Shown piece after piece: positions 1 through 8,048 of a stretch of DNA of 54,779 nucleotides (position 1 is its first letter; the number at the start of each line of letters is the position of its first letter). A program made the position numbers and the translations under genes. The notes beneath the pieces are model-generated. The model was not told the DNA's origin and made no database searches. It worked only from the letters and a program-made list of their open reading frames with translations. Source of the stretch: a virus; the IMG/VR virus record IMGVR_UViG_3300020084_000018, positions 1 to 54,779 of that record; one strand, written 5' to 3'.

Positions 1-120
1 CAGAAGATGCTAGACGAAGGTAAACCAGATGTAGTTATTGCGTTTCCCGGAGGAACGGGAACAGCAGATATGGTTGAAAGAGCCAGGAAAGCTAAGGTAA
101 AAGTAATTAAGGTAATGTAA
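1..120 (+). CDS. C-terminal end of SLOG/DUF2493-like protein (partial)
   Basis: The window opens inside this gene. The 39 codons and stop are identical to the end of the complete gene at 53660-54010. The piece keeps the glycine-rich [10 protein letters not shown] segment typical of SLOG (Rossmann-like, nucleotide-binding) proteins. It is truncated by the window edge and is not a broken gene. Its stop codon shares one base with the next ATG. Confidence 0.85.
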   Translation, partial: QKMLDEGKPDVVIAFPGGTGTADMVERARKAKVKVIKVM

Positions 121-458
121 TGCCAATCAAAACATCATCGGCCAAAGCAAAAGGGAGGCTATTGCAGAAACTGTTAGCATCACGACTACTAGCAAGATTT
201 ACTCAACTAGAACCGGACGATATTACTTCTAGGTCGATGGGGGCTAATGGGGAGGACGTATTGCTTTCCCCTGCCGCCCGTAGGTTAATCCCATACTCAT
301 TTGAGTGCAAGAACCTTGCAGCTTTCGCTGGCTATAGATATATCGAACAGGCAGCTACAAATTGTCCTAAGAACGCAATGCCTGTAGCTGTAGTAAAAGC
401 CAACCGAAAAGAGCCTATCGTAATTCTATATTTGAAAGATTGGATTGAGAAACTATGA
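120..458 (+). CDS. PD-(D/E)XK-like phage nuclease, putative
   Basis: A 112-residue protein that starts on the last base of the upstream stop codon. A basic N-terminus (KAKGRLLQK) is followed by GED at 44-46 and, after a predicted strand, E62-C-K64. That spacing of Asp and Glu-x-Lys fits a minimal PD-(D/E)XK nuclease or Holliday-junction-resolvase-like fold. Nuclease activity is inferred from this pattern only. A diverged second copy lies at 54010-54348 and keeps the same acidic and lysine residues, which supports their importance. Confidence 0.5.
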   Translation: MPIKTSSAKAKGRLLQKLLASRLLARFTQLEPDDITSRSMGANGEDVLLSPAARRLIPYSFECKNLAAFAGYRYIEQAATNCPKNAMPVAVVKANRKEPIVILYLKDWIEKL

Positions 459-721
459 CAGTAAACCGACAACAAAGACGCAGGGCAACTCGAAAGCCTT
501 CCTCAGAACAAACCCTACCAGCAGAAGCTATCACAGTAAAGAGTATCATTGTAGATTTTGTAGGTGGCTACACCAACGAGTTTCAGAATGTTGTAGGTCT
601 TGACACAGACACTAGTTTAGGCTTTCCACGTCTATGTATTATGACAGATGATGGAGTGGTTACTAACCTGAACCTATCTCACGTTCAATCTTATCAAGTC
701 ACACGGGGAGAGACTGCATGA
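455..721 (+). CDS. Hypothetical protein, 88 aa
   Basis: Not recognised. The N-terminus is short and very basic (NRQQRRRA), then there is a variable linker, then a conserved compact domain containing FVGGYTNEF and LDTDTSLGFPRL. It overlaps the stop of the nuclease-like gene by 4 nt (ATGA), so translation is probably coupled. In the second copy at 54345-54617 the linker has changed freely while the C-terminal domain is nearly identical, so the domain is under selection and the linker is not. Confidence 0.75.
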   Translation: MTVNRQQRRRATRKPSSEQTLPAEAITVKSIIVDFVGGYTNEFQNVVGLDTDTSLGFPRLCIMTDDGVVTNLNLSHVQSYQVTRGETA

Positions 722-906
722 AATGCCAAACCCTAATTATTACCCTAACATCTGGTGATAAAGAAATTATCAGTGGTGTTCAGAAACTAAACCGTGGCGA
801 AGAAGGCATCAGCGTTATCACAGATACAGATTTTTTCTGGTATGACAATCAAGTTGTTGCACACTACAAGGCACTAGGTTACGAAGTTGAAAGCCGCATT
901 CAATGA
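718..906 (+). CDS. Hypothetical protein, 62 aa, absent from the second copy
   Basis: Not recognised. A small acidic protein, probably of beta-strand type at its start, fitted between its neighbours by ATGA overlaps at both ends (718-721 and 903-906). The other copy of this region (54345-54779) lacks the gene: there the 90-aa gene joins the phosphoesterase directly. It is therefore a dispensable cassette gained or lost between two variants. Confidence 0.65.
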   Translation: MKCQTLIITLTSGDKEIISGVQKLNRGEEGISVITDTDFFWYDNQVVAHYKALGYEVESRIQ

Positions 907-1673
907 CAACAGCAGTAGTATTTACTTGTGCTCACACTAACCCAAAGGTAGACAATAAACGATTTGAGTTGCTTGGAAATTTTATCTTCGATCTTCGGCC
1001 TGATTATGTATTCGACCTTGGCGACTTCGCTGATATGTCTAGTCTTAATTCTTATGATACACGATACCCTAAAGCGATTGTGTCCCAAAACTACGGAGAA
1101 GACATTGAGGTTACTATCGACGCTCAAGAGAAACTGCGTGATAAGTTTATCCGGCGCAAGGTTCGTAAACCCATCTGGATTGGCTTTGAAGGCAACCACG
1201 AAAACCGGATCAAGAAAGCACTACAACACGATCCACGACTAGAAGGAACTAAGTATGGCATCAGCTTCGATCATTTACAAACAAAGCGTTTCTACGATGA
1301 ATACCATCACTACAAAAATGGCGCTCCTGCTATCGCATCCTATGATGGAGTCCACTATGCACATTTCATTGCAAGCGGGAATTACGGCACTGCCCTAAGC
1401 GGTCTACATCATGGCTATGCCCTAACTACTAAAATGGCAGCAAGCTGCACTGTAGGACACTCTCACAAGTTCTCTTACTACATTAAGCAGGAAGCCCGTC
1501 CTAATCCTATTCATGGTCTAGTGACTGGTTGCTTTAAGGGTAAGGATGAAACTTGGGCAGGGCAGGCGAATCAGGAGTGGGCTAAGGGTGTCACCGTGAA
1601 AAGAAACATTAAAAACGGCCACTATGACATTCAATGGATCAGCATGGAAGCACTTGAAAAAGACTATGGTTGA
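903..1673 (+). CDS. Calcineurin-like metallophosphoesterase
   Basis: A 256-residue protein with the ordered motifs of the metallophosphoesterase superfamily: CAHTN near residue 11 (in place of the usual DxH), GDFAD at 40-44, GNHE at 97-100, H151/H154, and GHSH at 185-188. These would hold two metal ions to hydrolyse a phosphomono- or diester. The replacement of the first aspartate by C-A-H is unusual and may change metal binding. The substrate is unknown; phage relatives are often placed near DNA repair genes. A diverged partial second copy begins at 54617. Confidence 0.85.
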   Translation: MTTAVVFTCAHTNPKVDNKRFELLGNFIFDLRPDYVFDLGDFADMSSLNSYDTRYPKAIVSQNYGEDIEVTIDAQEKLRDKFIRRKVRKPIWIGFEGNHENRIKKALQHDPRLEGTKYGISFDHLQTKRFYDEYHHYKNGAPAIASYDGVHYAHFIASGNYGTALSGLHHGYALTTKMAASCTVGHSHKFSYYIKQEARPNPIHGLVTGCFKGKDETWAGQANQEWAKGVTVKRNIKNGHYDIQWISMEALEKDYG

Positions 1674-2085
1674 AGGTAGAGAGTGCACTAAATGTAATGA
1701 ATTCAAATCTTGGGATCAGTTTCCTCGGAACAGTAAAGGTAAGAACGGCAGAAAAAGTGTGTGTTCAGTGTGCACTAATTCCGCTCAAAGAGCCTATTGT
1801 AAACGAATGAGTGAAACTGACCCTGAGCAATGGTCTAAGTGGAGACGAGAGAAGCATTTAAAAAGTGCTTACGATTTAACCCCTGAACAATATGAAAAAC
1901 TGATTATAGACCAAGGCAATAAGTGTGCTATCTGTAAAGAACCTCCTATAAAATTTTATGTAGATCATTGTCATACAAATGGTCATGTGAGAGGTCTTTT
2001 ATGCCGGCACTGTAACAGCCTTTTAGGTATGGCAAAGGATAATATTATGACGTTACAAAATGCTATTGGATACTTAAATGGGTAA
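1666..2085 (+). CDS. Endonuclease VII-like HNH nuclease
   Basis: A 139-residue protein if translation starts at the ATG overlapping the phosphoesterase stop. It has N-terminal cysteine pairs (CTKC at 7-10, C33/C36), then CAIC at 87-90, DHCH at 100-103 and CRHC at 113-116. That is the zinc-bound His-Me-finger (recombination endonuclease VII, PF02945-type) fold. Such freestanding genes in phages are usually homing endonucleases. It is wedged between two other genes by an 8-nt overlap on each side, which suggests insertion. A relative lies at 48481-48915. Confidence 0.85.
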   Translation: MVEGRECTKCNEFKSWDQFPRNSKGKNGRKSVCSVCTNSAQRAYCKRMSETDPEQWSKWRREKHLKSAYDLTPEQYEKLIIDQGNKCAICKEPPIKFYVDHCHTNGHVRGLLCRHCNSLLGMAKDNIMTLQNAIGYLNG

Positions 2086-2605
2086 ACGACAACAGAACTT
2101 TGAGAAGCTACCCCGTGACTTTTATCCAACTATTGATCCAGATGCGGTAAAGCCGCTTATCCCTTTCATCAAAGGTAAACGAGTAGCAGAACCATGTGCG
2201 GGTAATGGTGATTTAGCAATGCTTCTAGAACCTGATTGTAAGGTTGTGTTTGAGGGGGATATTGAACCTCAGAATAAGTATATCTACCAAACCAATGCTC
2301 TTGATCTTACTGTAGAAGCCATTTGGGATGCTGACTTTATTGTAACTAACCCTCCCTTCACATGGAACCTGCTGCAACCGCTACTAGACCACCTACCTAA
2401 ACTTAAACCTACTTGGCTACTGCTTCCAGCAGATGTAGCACATAACAAACGTATGTCTAACTACATTGCTTGTTGTAGCGATATTGTCAGTGTAGGTCGT
2501 CTATACTGGATGGATAATAAAGTAAAAGGAGTTGACAACTTTGCTTGGTTTTGTTTCCACAATGATGTTCAGCCCATGACTATCTTTCACGGAAGAACAC
2601 TATAA
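2078..2605 (+). CDS. Class I SAM-dependent DNA methyltransferase, adenine type
   Basis: A 175-residue protein. AEPCAGNG at 37-44 is the SAM-binding motif I, and NPPF at 91-94 is the catalytic motif IV of amino-methyltransferases, following a predicted strand ending FIVT. It lacks an obvious target-recognition domain, so it is either small or relies on a partner. It probably methylates adenine in phage DNA, for protection from host restriction. No cognate restriction enzyme is visible next to it. Confidence 0.8.
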   Translation: MGKRQQNFEKLPRDFYPTIDPDAVKPLIPFIKGKRVAEPCAGNGDLAMLLEPDCKVVFEGDIEPQNKYIYQTNALDLTVEAIWDADFIVTNPPFTWNLLQPLLDHLPKLKPTWLLLPADVAHNKRMSNYIACCSDIVSVGRLYWMDNKVKGVDNFAWFCFHNDVQPMTIFHGRTL

Positions 2606-2652
2606 ATGCGATTTAATAAAATTAAATTTACGGCTAAGATCGGAGACTTAGC

Positions 2653-2811
2653 GTGTTAGTAACAGTTGAATACATTGTAAGAAGGATGATGAGGCTATAT
2701 GGTTTCAGTCAAATCCTAGCTGACCACGGGCTAACTAAAGAAGAAGTAATCCAGGTTCTACACGACCACGGCTATATTAATCTAGAAAGGTATGAGAGCG
2801 ATGAAGACTGA
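2653..2811 (+). CDS. Small hypothetical protein, 52 aa, GTG start
   Basis: Not recognised. The frame opens at GTG 2653, with GGAG eight bases upstream, and runs to TGA at 2811, overlapping the next gene. The product is helical, with paired repeats ADHGLTKEEV and HDHGYINLER. A possible 17-residue frame at 2606-2659 just before it may only be a leader. Confidence 0.5.
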   Translation: MLVTVEYIVRRMMRLYGFSQILADHGLTKEEVIQVLHDHGYINLERYESDED

Positions 2812-3247
2812 TAAAGTATGGGCAGATCAAAAAGAGTATGCTACATGGCACCGCGCCCGCTGCATGACAAATAGTCAACTGCTAGAGGAATTTCATACCG
2901 CCTTTGGCGCTAAACGTGATACCACCTTTGGTGAGGATATGGAACTAGAGGAACTAGCCTCGAAGCTAATCATGGAAGAATTTCAAGAGTTCATGACGGA
3001 GAACGAGAGCAAAGCAAACCTACTTAAAGAACTAGCCGATCTAGTTTATGTAGCTTATGGTTATGCAGATCGTTTTGGCTGGAACCTTGATGAAGCTGTT
3101 CGCCGTGTCCATATTTCTAACATGAGTAAACTAGACCCTGATACTGGTAAGCCCCTTCTGCGTGAAGACGGTAAAATTCTCAAGGGACCAAACTACAAAC
3201 AAGCTGATCTAGAGGACTTAGTAAGTGACACCAAAGAAAGCCTTTGA
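2801..3247 (+). CDS. MazG-like nucleoside triphosphate pyrophosphohydrolase
   Basis: All-alpha NTP pyrophosphatase of the MazG/phosphoribosyl-ATP pyrophosphohydrolase superfamily. The two helices with metal ligands are visible as KLIMEEFQEF (E-E-x-x-E) and, about 25 residues later, KELADLVYVAYGYA (E-x-x-D). The second ATG (2801) is preferred because AAAGG lies ten bases upstream; for the ATG at 2792 the spacing would be one base. Role inferred: hydrolysis of unwanted or signalling nucleotides during phage DNA synthesis. Confidence 0.8.
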   Translation: MKTDKVWADQKEYATWHRARCMTNSQLLEEFHTAFGAKRDTTFGEDMELEELASKLIMEEFQEFMTENESKANLLKELADLVYVAYGYADRFGWNLDEAVRRVHISNMSKLDPDTGKPLLREDGKILKGPNYKQADLEDLVSDTKESL

Positions 3248-3617
3248 CGACCATTTAAGACATTCCTTAGCAAGAGGAATTACTTTTGATTTCTCCTACG
3301 AGGACTGGCTAGAAATGTGGTTAATATCAGGTAAGTGGTCAGAACGAGGAAAGAAATCTGGCCAATATGTTATGTGCAGGTTTGGTGACATTGGACCTTA
3401 TAATAAACGTAACTGTTATATTGGAACAGTTGAACAGAACGGCAGAGATAGGTGGCAAGACGTTGAAAAAGTAGACGACACTAAAGCTGCCCAGATTTAT
3501 GAAATGTATATTAATACTGATGCGACACAAAAAGAAATAGGTGACTTATTCGGAGTTGACCAATCTTATGTGTCAAAAATTGTGAACAATAAAAGGAAGA
3601 AGAATGTTCGATCATAA
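3225..3617 (+). CDS. HTH DNA-binding protein, probable mobile-element accessory
   Basis: A 130-residue protein starting at GTG with AGAGGA upstream. The first 75 residues contain CRFGDIGPYNKRNCYIG, a segment I associate with proteins carried by phage homing genes. The last 40 residues form a helix-turn-helix (QKEIGDLFGVDQSYVSKIV) like the C-terminus of the HNH protein at 6218-6709. No HNH residues are present. It overlaps the MazG-like gene by 23 nt and nrdJ by 14 nt, so it looks inserted between them. Function unproven. Confidence 0.6.
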   Translation: MTPKKAFDDHLRHSLARGITFDFSYEDWLEMWLISGKWSERGKKSGQYVMCRFGDIGPYNKRNCYIGTVEQNGRDRWQDVEKVDDTKAAQIYEMYINTDATQKEIGDLFGVDQSYVSKIVNNKRKKNVRS

Positions 3618-4617
3618 CTACCTACCAACAGACTATCAGCGGTTTATCCACACATCTAGATATGCCCGTTGGCTAAATGCAGAAGGTCGTAGGGAAAATT
3701 GGGAAGAAACTGTAGACCGTTTTATTCGAGAAGTGGTGCTAAGTAAGACCGACGACACTAAGACAGTGGCTGAAATTCGAGAAGCGATTCTTGGTCTTGA
3801 GGTTACACCTTCTATGCGGGCGCTAATGACTGCCGGTCCTGCTCTACATCGAGATAATACTTGTGCCTATAACTGTTCCTACCTAGCAGTAGATAATGTT
3901 AAGTCCTTTGACGAAGCTATGTTTATTCTGCTGTGTGGCACTGGTGTAGGTTTCTCGGTAGAGCGTCAGTTTATTAGTAAACTACCAGATATTCCTGATA
4001 ACCTATTTAAGTCCGAGACTACCATTGTAGTTCACGATAGCAAAGAGGGTTGGGCCAAGTCTCTGCGTCAGCTTATTGCGCTTCTCTACTCTGGTGAAAT
4101 TCCTAAGTGGGACGTATCTAAAGTTCGTGCGGCAGGAGAGCGTCTAAAGACTTTCGGTGGTCGTGCTTCTGGTCCTGCACCGCTAATTGATCTGTTCCAG
4201 TTCGTTATTAACAAGTTTAAGGATGCTAAAGGTCGTAAGCTAAACTCACTAGAGTGCCATGACATTATGTGTAAGATTGGCGAAGTTGTAGTTGTAGGCG
4301 GTGTTCGTCGTTCTGCTATGATTTCTCTCTCTAACCTATCAGATGATCGTATGCGTTATGCTAAGTCTGGTCAATGGTGGGATGGTAATACTCAACGGGC
4401 TCTAGCTAACAATAGTGTAAGCTATACAGAGAAACCAGATAGTGAAACCTTCCTGCGGGAATGGCTAGCACTGATTGAGAGTAAGTCAGGTGAGCGTGGT
4501 ATCTTTAACCGTCAAGCCGCAGAGAAACAAGTTCTAAAAAATGGACGTAGAGAAGGTGGTTATGCTTGGGGGACCAACCCCTGTTCCGAAATTGTACTTA
4601 GACCGAATCAATTCTGT
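3604..4617 (+). CDS. nrdJ: Class II ribonucleotide reductase, exon 1
   Basis: Codons 1-338 of an adenosylcobalamin-dependent ribonucleotide reductase, which makes deoxyribonucleotides from ribonucleotides. Seen here: the redox cysteine in YNCSYL (C91), GTGVGFSVER, and the active-site loop NPCSEI (N325, C327, E329) holding the thiyl-radical cysteine. The exon ends exactly on the codon for C338 of RPNQFC, the partner of C91 in the reducible pair. The unspliced frame stops three bases later (TAA 4618-4620), so the protein needs intron removal. RBS AAAGGAAG precedes ATG 3604. A B12-dependent enzyme needs no separate radical-generating subunit, and none is seen. Confidence 0.92.
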
Positions 4618-5325
4618 TAATAGATAGCAGAAGTAAAACAGGGTGAATTGTCTGGGAAACCTAAGTCGGAAGATAAGGTAATCAGCAGCCAAGCTTGAGC
4701 CGGGAGGCTCTTGAAGGTTCAACGACTAGGACATACATACTAGATCAGTATATGAAGTCCGTACACTCAAGCGAGTGGAAGTGCCCTGCCCCTATTAGTT
4801 TAGGGTGATGATATAGTCTGATCTATGGGGAAACTCATAGGAGAAAGAGGAAAAATGAAAAACAGAGAAGGTTACATTGTAACAACTGAAACCAGGGAAT
4901 GTACCAAATGCAGAAGTATGTTTCTAAACAAAAGTAAAACAGTTACTCTGTGCCCTACCTGTAACTCCTCGCGTGTTAAAGGTGAAAGTCAAGAAGTTAG
5001 GATGTACAGAAGAGCTAAAGCCCGTGCCAGAACAAGTGGCGTGGAATTTAGTATTGAGAAATCAGACGTAGTAATACCTAAGATTTGTCCTGTACTTGGT
5101 ATTAATCTAAAGCATAAGATTGGTTCCTCTGGCGGAAGTGACAATAGCCCTGCCCTAGATAGGATTGACAATAGCAAAGGTTACGTTAAAGGAAACGTAC
5201 AAGTTATTAGTCACCTAGCAAATATGATGAAAAGTTCTGCTAATGTGGAACAACTACAAAAATTTGCAGCTTGGGTAAATAACACATTTCCGGTATCAAC
5301 TAGCGATTGATATTGAACATAAATG
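4618..5325 (+). ncRNA. Group I self-splicing intron in nrdJ
   Basis: The two nrdJ exons join in frame across 4618-5325 (NQFC | NLTEV). The intron has the conserved core: a P/Q-like segment AATCAGCAGCC near 4679, an R-like segment GGTTCAACGACTAGG near 4717 and an S-like segment GATATAGTC near 4809, whose TAGTC can pair with GACTA to form P7. The 5' exon CAATTC pairs with GAATTG (4645-4650) as a P1/guide, with CTGTT/AACAG extending it. The 5' exon ends in T and the intron ends in G, as group I chemistry requires. It encodes an HNH endonuclease in a peripheral loop. Confidence 0.93.
4855..5310 (+). CDS. Intron-encoded HNH homing endonuclease
   Basis: A 151-residue protein inside the nrdJ intron. 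ATG 4855 has AGAGGAAAA immediately upstream and is preferred over ATG 4825, which lies in structured intron RNA. It has an N-terminal zinc ribbon (CTKC and CPTC), then an HNH-like nuclease core with CPVLGINL and SPALDRIDNSKGYVKGN, where a His is replaced by Asp-Arg as in many phage members. It probably cuts intronless nrdJ alleles so that the intron is copied in. Transfer by homing is inference. Confidence 0.88.
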   Translation: MKNREGYIVTTETRECTKCRSMFLNKSKTVTLCPTCNSSRVKGESQEVRMYRRAKARARTSGVEFSIEKSDVVIPKICPVLGINLKHKIGSSGGSDNSPALDRIDNSKGYVKGNVQVISHLANMMKSSANVEQLQKFAAWVNNTFPVSTSD

Positions 5326-6234
5326 AATCTAACAGAAGTTGTTGTCCGAGAGTCAGACGATGTTGAAGCACTCAAGAGGAAAGTCCGCATTGCAACAATT
5401 CTTGGAACTATCCAATCTACATACACAAACTTCCCGTATCTCCGCAAAATCTGGAAAGACAACACAGAAGCAGAACGACTACTAGGTGTTTCGCTTACTG
5501 GTATCATGGACAATGAAATCCTGAATGGAAGGTCTACCCGCTATGGCAAAAACATTAAAGTCATTCTGGAAGAACTACGGCAAGTCGCAGTGGACACTAA
5601 CTCAGAGTGGGCTGGTATTCTTGGGATTCCTGTATCTGCTGCTATTACCTGTGTCAAGCCCAGCGGCACAGTTAGTCAACTTGTTGATTCTGCTTCTGGT
5701 ATTCATCCTCGGCACAGTGAGTATTACATCAGAACCGTGCGGGGAGACAACAAAGACCCGCTAACACAGTTTATGAAAGCACAAGGTATTCCTTCGGAGC
5801 CAGATGTTATGAAGCCAGACAACACAACAGTCTTTAGCTTCCCGCAGAAAGCACCTACAGGAGCAGTAACGAGAGAACAGCTATCAGCTATTGAACAGCT
5901 AGAACTGTGGCTTATGTATCAACGTCACTGGTGCGAACATAAACCTTCTATCACTGTTAATGTGCGAGACAACGAATGGATTGATGTAGGAGCATGGGTA
6001 TACAAACACTTTGATGAAATTTCTGGTGTAAGTTTCCTTCCTCACTCAGACCATACATATGCTCAAGCACCTTATCAGGATTGCACTAAGCATGACTACG
6101 AAGAACTAAAGAGCGTTATGCCAGACAAGATTGATTGGAGTAAGCTAAGTGAGTTTGAGAAAGAAGACACTACTAAGGGAACTTCTACCTTTGCGTGTTC
6201 CGGTGAAGTGTGCGAACTTGTCGACATTAGTTAA
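5326..6234 (+). CDS. nrdJ: Class II ribonucleotide reductase, exon 2
   Basis: The remaining 302 residues of NrdJ, giving about 640 in total, normal for a monomeric phage class II enzyme. Features: TGIMDNEILN, the phosphate-binding loop KPSGTVSQLVDSASGIHPRHS, HWCEHKPSITV, and the mobile C-terminal tail ACSGEVCELV with two cysteines that pass reducing equivalents to the active site. The ATG at 5323 is created by the intron end and is not a real start. The last 17 bases overlap the HNH gene that follows. Confidence 0.92.
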   Translation, partial: NLTEVVVRESDDVEALKRKVRIATILGTIQSTYTNFPYLRKIWKDNTEAERLLGVSLTGIMDNEILNGRSTRYGKNIKVILEELRQVAVDTNSEWAGILGIPVSAAITCVKPSGTVSQLVDSASGIHPRHSEYYIRTVRGDNKDPLTQFMKAQGIPSEPDVMKPDNTTVFSFPQKAPTGAVTREQLSAIEQLELWLMYQRHWCEHKPSITVNVRDNEWIDVGAWVYKHFDEISGVSFLPHSDHTYAQAPYQDCTKHDYEELKSVMPDKIDWSKLSEFEKEDTTKGTSTFACSGEVCELVDIS

Positions 6235-6709
6235 CATCAGAGGCTTTAGTCAGTATGCTGTAGATGAAAATGGAGTAGTCTACAGCTACTTTTCAGATAA
6301 GTATCTTGTGGGCAGAGTTGACGCAAAAGGGTATCTATCTGTCACTATTAAAAGTGATAAAGGTAAACTTGTCACTAAACGTATCCACAGACTAATAGCA
6401 GAAACATTAATTCCTAACCCACATAACTTACCTTGCGTAAGACATAAAGATGGTGTTCCTCATAACAACAAAAAGTCTAACTTGTGTTGGGGAACCTATA
6501 AAGACAACGAACTAGATAAAATTGAACACGGCACATACGATCTTAGACGTAGTGGTAAACTATCAGAAAATGATAGAGTAAAAGCATTGAAACTGTTTGA
6601 GGATGGGATGGAACAAAAAGATATTGCAAAGCTGTTTGGAGTAACACGACCTACGATCAACCGACTAATCAACGGAAGAACTTGGAGCGGCTTTAAGTGC
6701 GCTGCTTGA
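6218..6709 (+). CDS. HNH homing endonuclease with C-terminal HTH
   Basis: Immediately downstream of nrdJ and overlapping its stop. The best start is TTG 6218 with GGTGAAG upstream; the upstream ATG would put most of its extra codons inside nrdJ. Order of parts: a NUMOD4-like segment (GFSQYAVDENG), an HNH_3 core with R-H-K-D-G (CVRHKDGVPHNNKKSNL), and a C-terminal helix-turn-helix (QKDIAKLFGVTRPTINRLI). This is a typical freestanding phage homing endonuclease. Its HTH resembles that of the 3225-3617 protein. Confidence 0.82.
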   Translation: MSTLVNIRGFSQYAVDENGVVYSYFSDKYLVGRVDAKGYLSVTIKSDKGKLVTKRIHRLIAETLIPNPHNLPCVRHKDGVPHNNKKSNLCWGTYKDNELDKIEHGTYDLRRSGKLSENDRVKALKLFEDGMEQKDIAKLFGVTRPTINRLINGRTWSGFKCAA

Positions 6710-7644
6710 TAGGATGCGAATACTCTGGTGTAGTTCGTAGAGCATTTCAAAATATGGGCCATGAAGTTTATTCTTGTGACCTTCTTCCGGCTGATGATGG
6801 AGAGACTAAATATCATTATCAAGGGGATATTAGAGATATACTTTACGATGGTTGGGATTTTGCTTGCTTCCATCCGCCTTGCACACACTTAGCAGTATCA
6901 GGAGCAAGATGGTTTAAGGACAAGCTTGTAGAGCAGCAGGAAGCACTTGACTTTGTTCAGATGCTAATGGATGCACCTATTGATAAGATTGCGATTGAAA
7001 ACCCTATCAGCATTATCTCTAGTAAGATCAGAAAACCTGACCAGATTATTCAACCTTGGTGGTTTGGTGATATGGCACAGAAGGCAACTTGCCTATGGCT
7101 AAAGAACCTACCGCCCCTACAAAAGACTAATGACGTATACGATGAAATGATGAAACTTCCTCGTAAAGAGAGGGAAAAGATTTGGTATTGTCCACCCGGA
7201 CCTGACCGTTGGAAGATCAGAAGTCAGACATTCCCCGGCTTTGCAGAAAGCTATGGCAGAACAATGGAGTTAACAATGTCTATCACACCACCACTTTATC
7301 CACCAGCACCAACAATTCCAGACCACCTACTTAAACACCTTAAGCTGAATAAGCCTGATGGTGGTCCTTCTGCCTATTACGACTTTCCTTTCCATGAGTG
7401 GACTACCGTCAATGATATGGTAGAATACCTGAGTGATAAGCAATGGGGAAGGCATTCTTGGATTTTCAAGGATATTGTCAAAGCAGCAACTCGTTGGGGA
7501 TCGAAGGACGGGACAACCTTTGCATATGACGCCAAAAAGATTATCTACTACGGTTGCCGACTACTAATGTCTGTAACAAATAAAACTGTAGTTCGTGAAT
7601 ACCTACAACAACTACTGGATGATAAACAGTTTCAGGAGAGATAA
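6697..7644 (+). CDS. Cytosine-C5 DNA methyltransferase-like protein with C-terminal extra domain
   Basis: A 315-residue protein from GTG 6697 with GGAG upstream. Residues 1-200: CEYSGVVRRAF near the start in place of the usual FxGxG, HPPC at 59-62 with the catalytic cysteine C62, and ENP at 101-103, as in the Dcm-like family. Residues about 215-305 form a separate helical domain (HEWTTVNDMVEYL through WGSKDGTTFAYDAKKIIYYG) not part of usual methyltransferases, so it may be a fusion. It may protect or modify phage DNA. Confidence 0.75.
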   Translation: MRCLIGCEYSGVVRRAFQNMGHEVYSCDLLPADDGETKYHYQGDIRDILYDGWDFACFHPPCTHLAVSGARWFKDKLVEQQEALDFVQMLMDAPIDKIAIENPISIISSKIRKPDQIIQPWWFGDMAQKATCLWLKNLPPLQKTNDVYDEMMKLPRKEREKIWYCPPGPDRWKIRSQTFPGFAESYGRTMELTMSITPPLYPPAPTIPDHLLKHLKLNKPDGGPSAYYDFPFHEWTTVNDMVEYLSDKQWGRHSWIFKDIVKAATRWGSKDGTTFAYDAKKIIYYGCRLLMSVTNKTVVREYLQQLLDDKQFQER

Positions 7645-7809
7645 ATGAACAAGGCAGTTCTAAAAGCTATTGCAGAGCAAGCAGAAACTAATTACCCCTT
7701 GATTGAAGAAAAACTTCGAGGACAGCCAGAAAAAGAAATCTTCATGGAAGGTATCTATGCAGCACTGATTATTGTGCATGGGCTAAATCTTTTTAATGAG
7801 GCTGAATGA
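7645..7809 (+). CDS. Small hypothetical protein, 54 aa
   Basis: Not recognised. It starts directly after the methyltransferase stop, with CAGGAGAG seven bases upstream, and is mainly helical and acidic in the middle. It ends in ATGA overlap with the next gene. Confidence 0.6.
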   Translation: MNKAVLKAIAEQAETNYPLIEEKLRGQPEKEIFMEGIYAALIIVHGLNLFNEAE

Positions 7810-7997
7810 TGGTCACCGGCCTAATTCTTATTTGCAGTCTAATCACTCCAACCTGCACAGTTCAAACACAAACATTTGAGACAGTCAGGCAATGTGAACA
7901 AACTAACACAGACTTCATGCTGAATCAAAACAGTAAACCTAACCTACCTGCTTATGTAGTATCGAGCAGATGTGTCAATTGGGGAGAGCCCGCATAA
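7806..7997 (+). CDS. Small exported or membrane-anchored protein, 63 aa
   Basis: The N-terminus is hydrophobic (VTGLILICSLITPTC) and looks like a signal peptide or anchor. Three cysteines follow (residues 17, 29 and 56), which could form disulphides outside the cytoplasm. It is the last gene of the rightward block; a terminator follows. Function unknown. Confidence 0.55.
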   Translation: MMVTGLILICSLITPTCTVQTQTFETVRQCEQTNTDFMLNQNSKPNLPAYVVSSRCVNWGEPA

Positions 7998-8005
7998 CAA
8001 CAGAA

Positions 8006-8048
8006 AAGGCCGCGACGGGAAATCAATCCTATCGCGGCCTTCTTTATT
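8006..8048 (+). terminator. Rho-independent terminator, possibly bidirectional
   Basis: A perfect 10-bp stem AAGGCCGCGA / TCGCGGCCTT (8006-8015 with 8032-8041), followed rightward by TCTTTATTT and leftward by TTTTCTG. It sits between the end of the rightward nucleotide-metabolism block and the end of the leftward late operon, so it can stop both. Confidence 0.88.

Larger units (their letters stand above)
1..1069. repeat. Left copy of diverged terminal repeat
   Basis: Bases 1-128 are identical to 53891-54018. From there the two copies diverge: by eye about ten differences in the next hundred bases, mostly at third codon positions. They stay collinear to the end of the window, except that the small gene at 718-906 is present only here. 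This is either an overlap of a circular genome assembled from two variants or a real diverged duplication. Confidence 0.9.
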
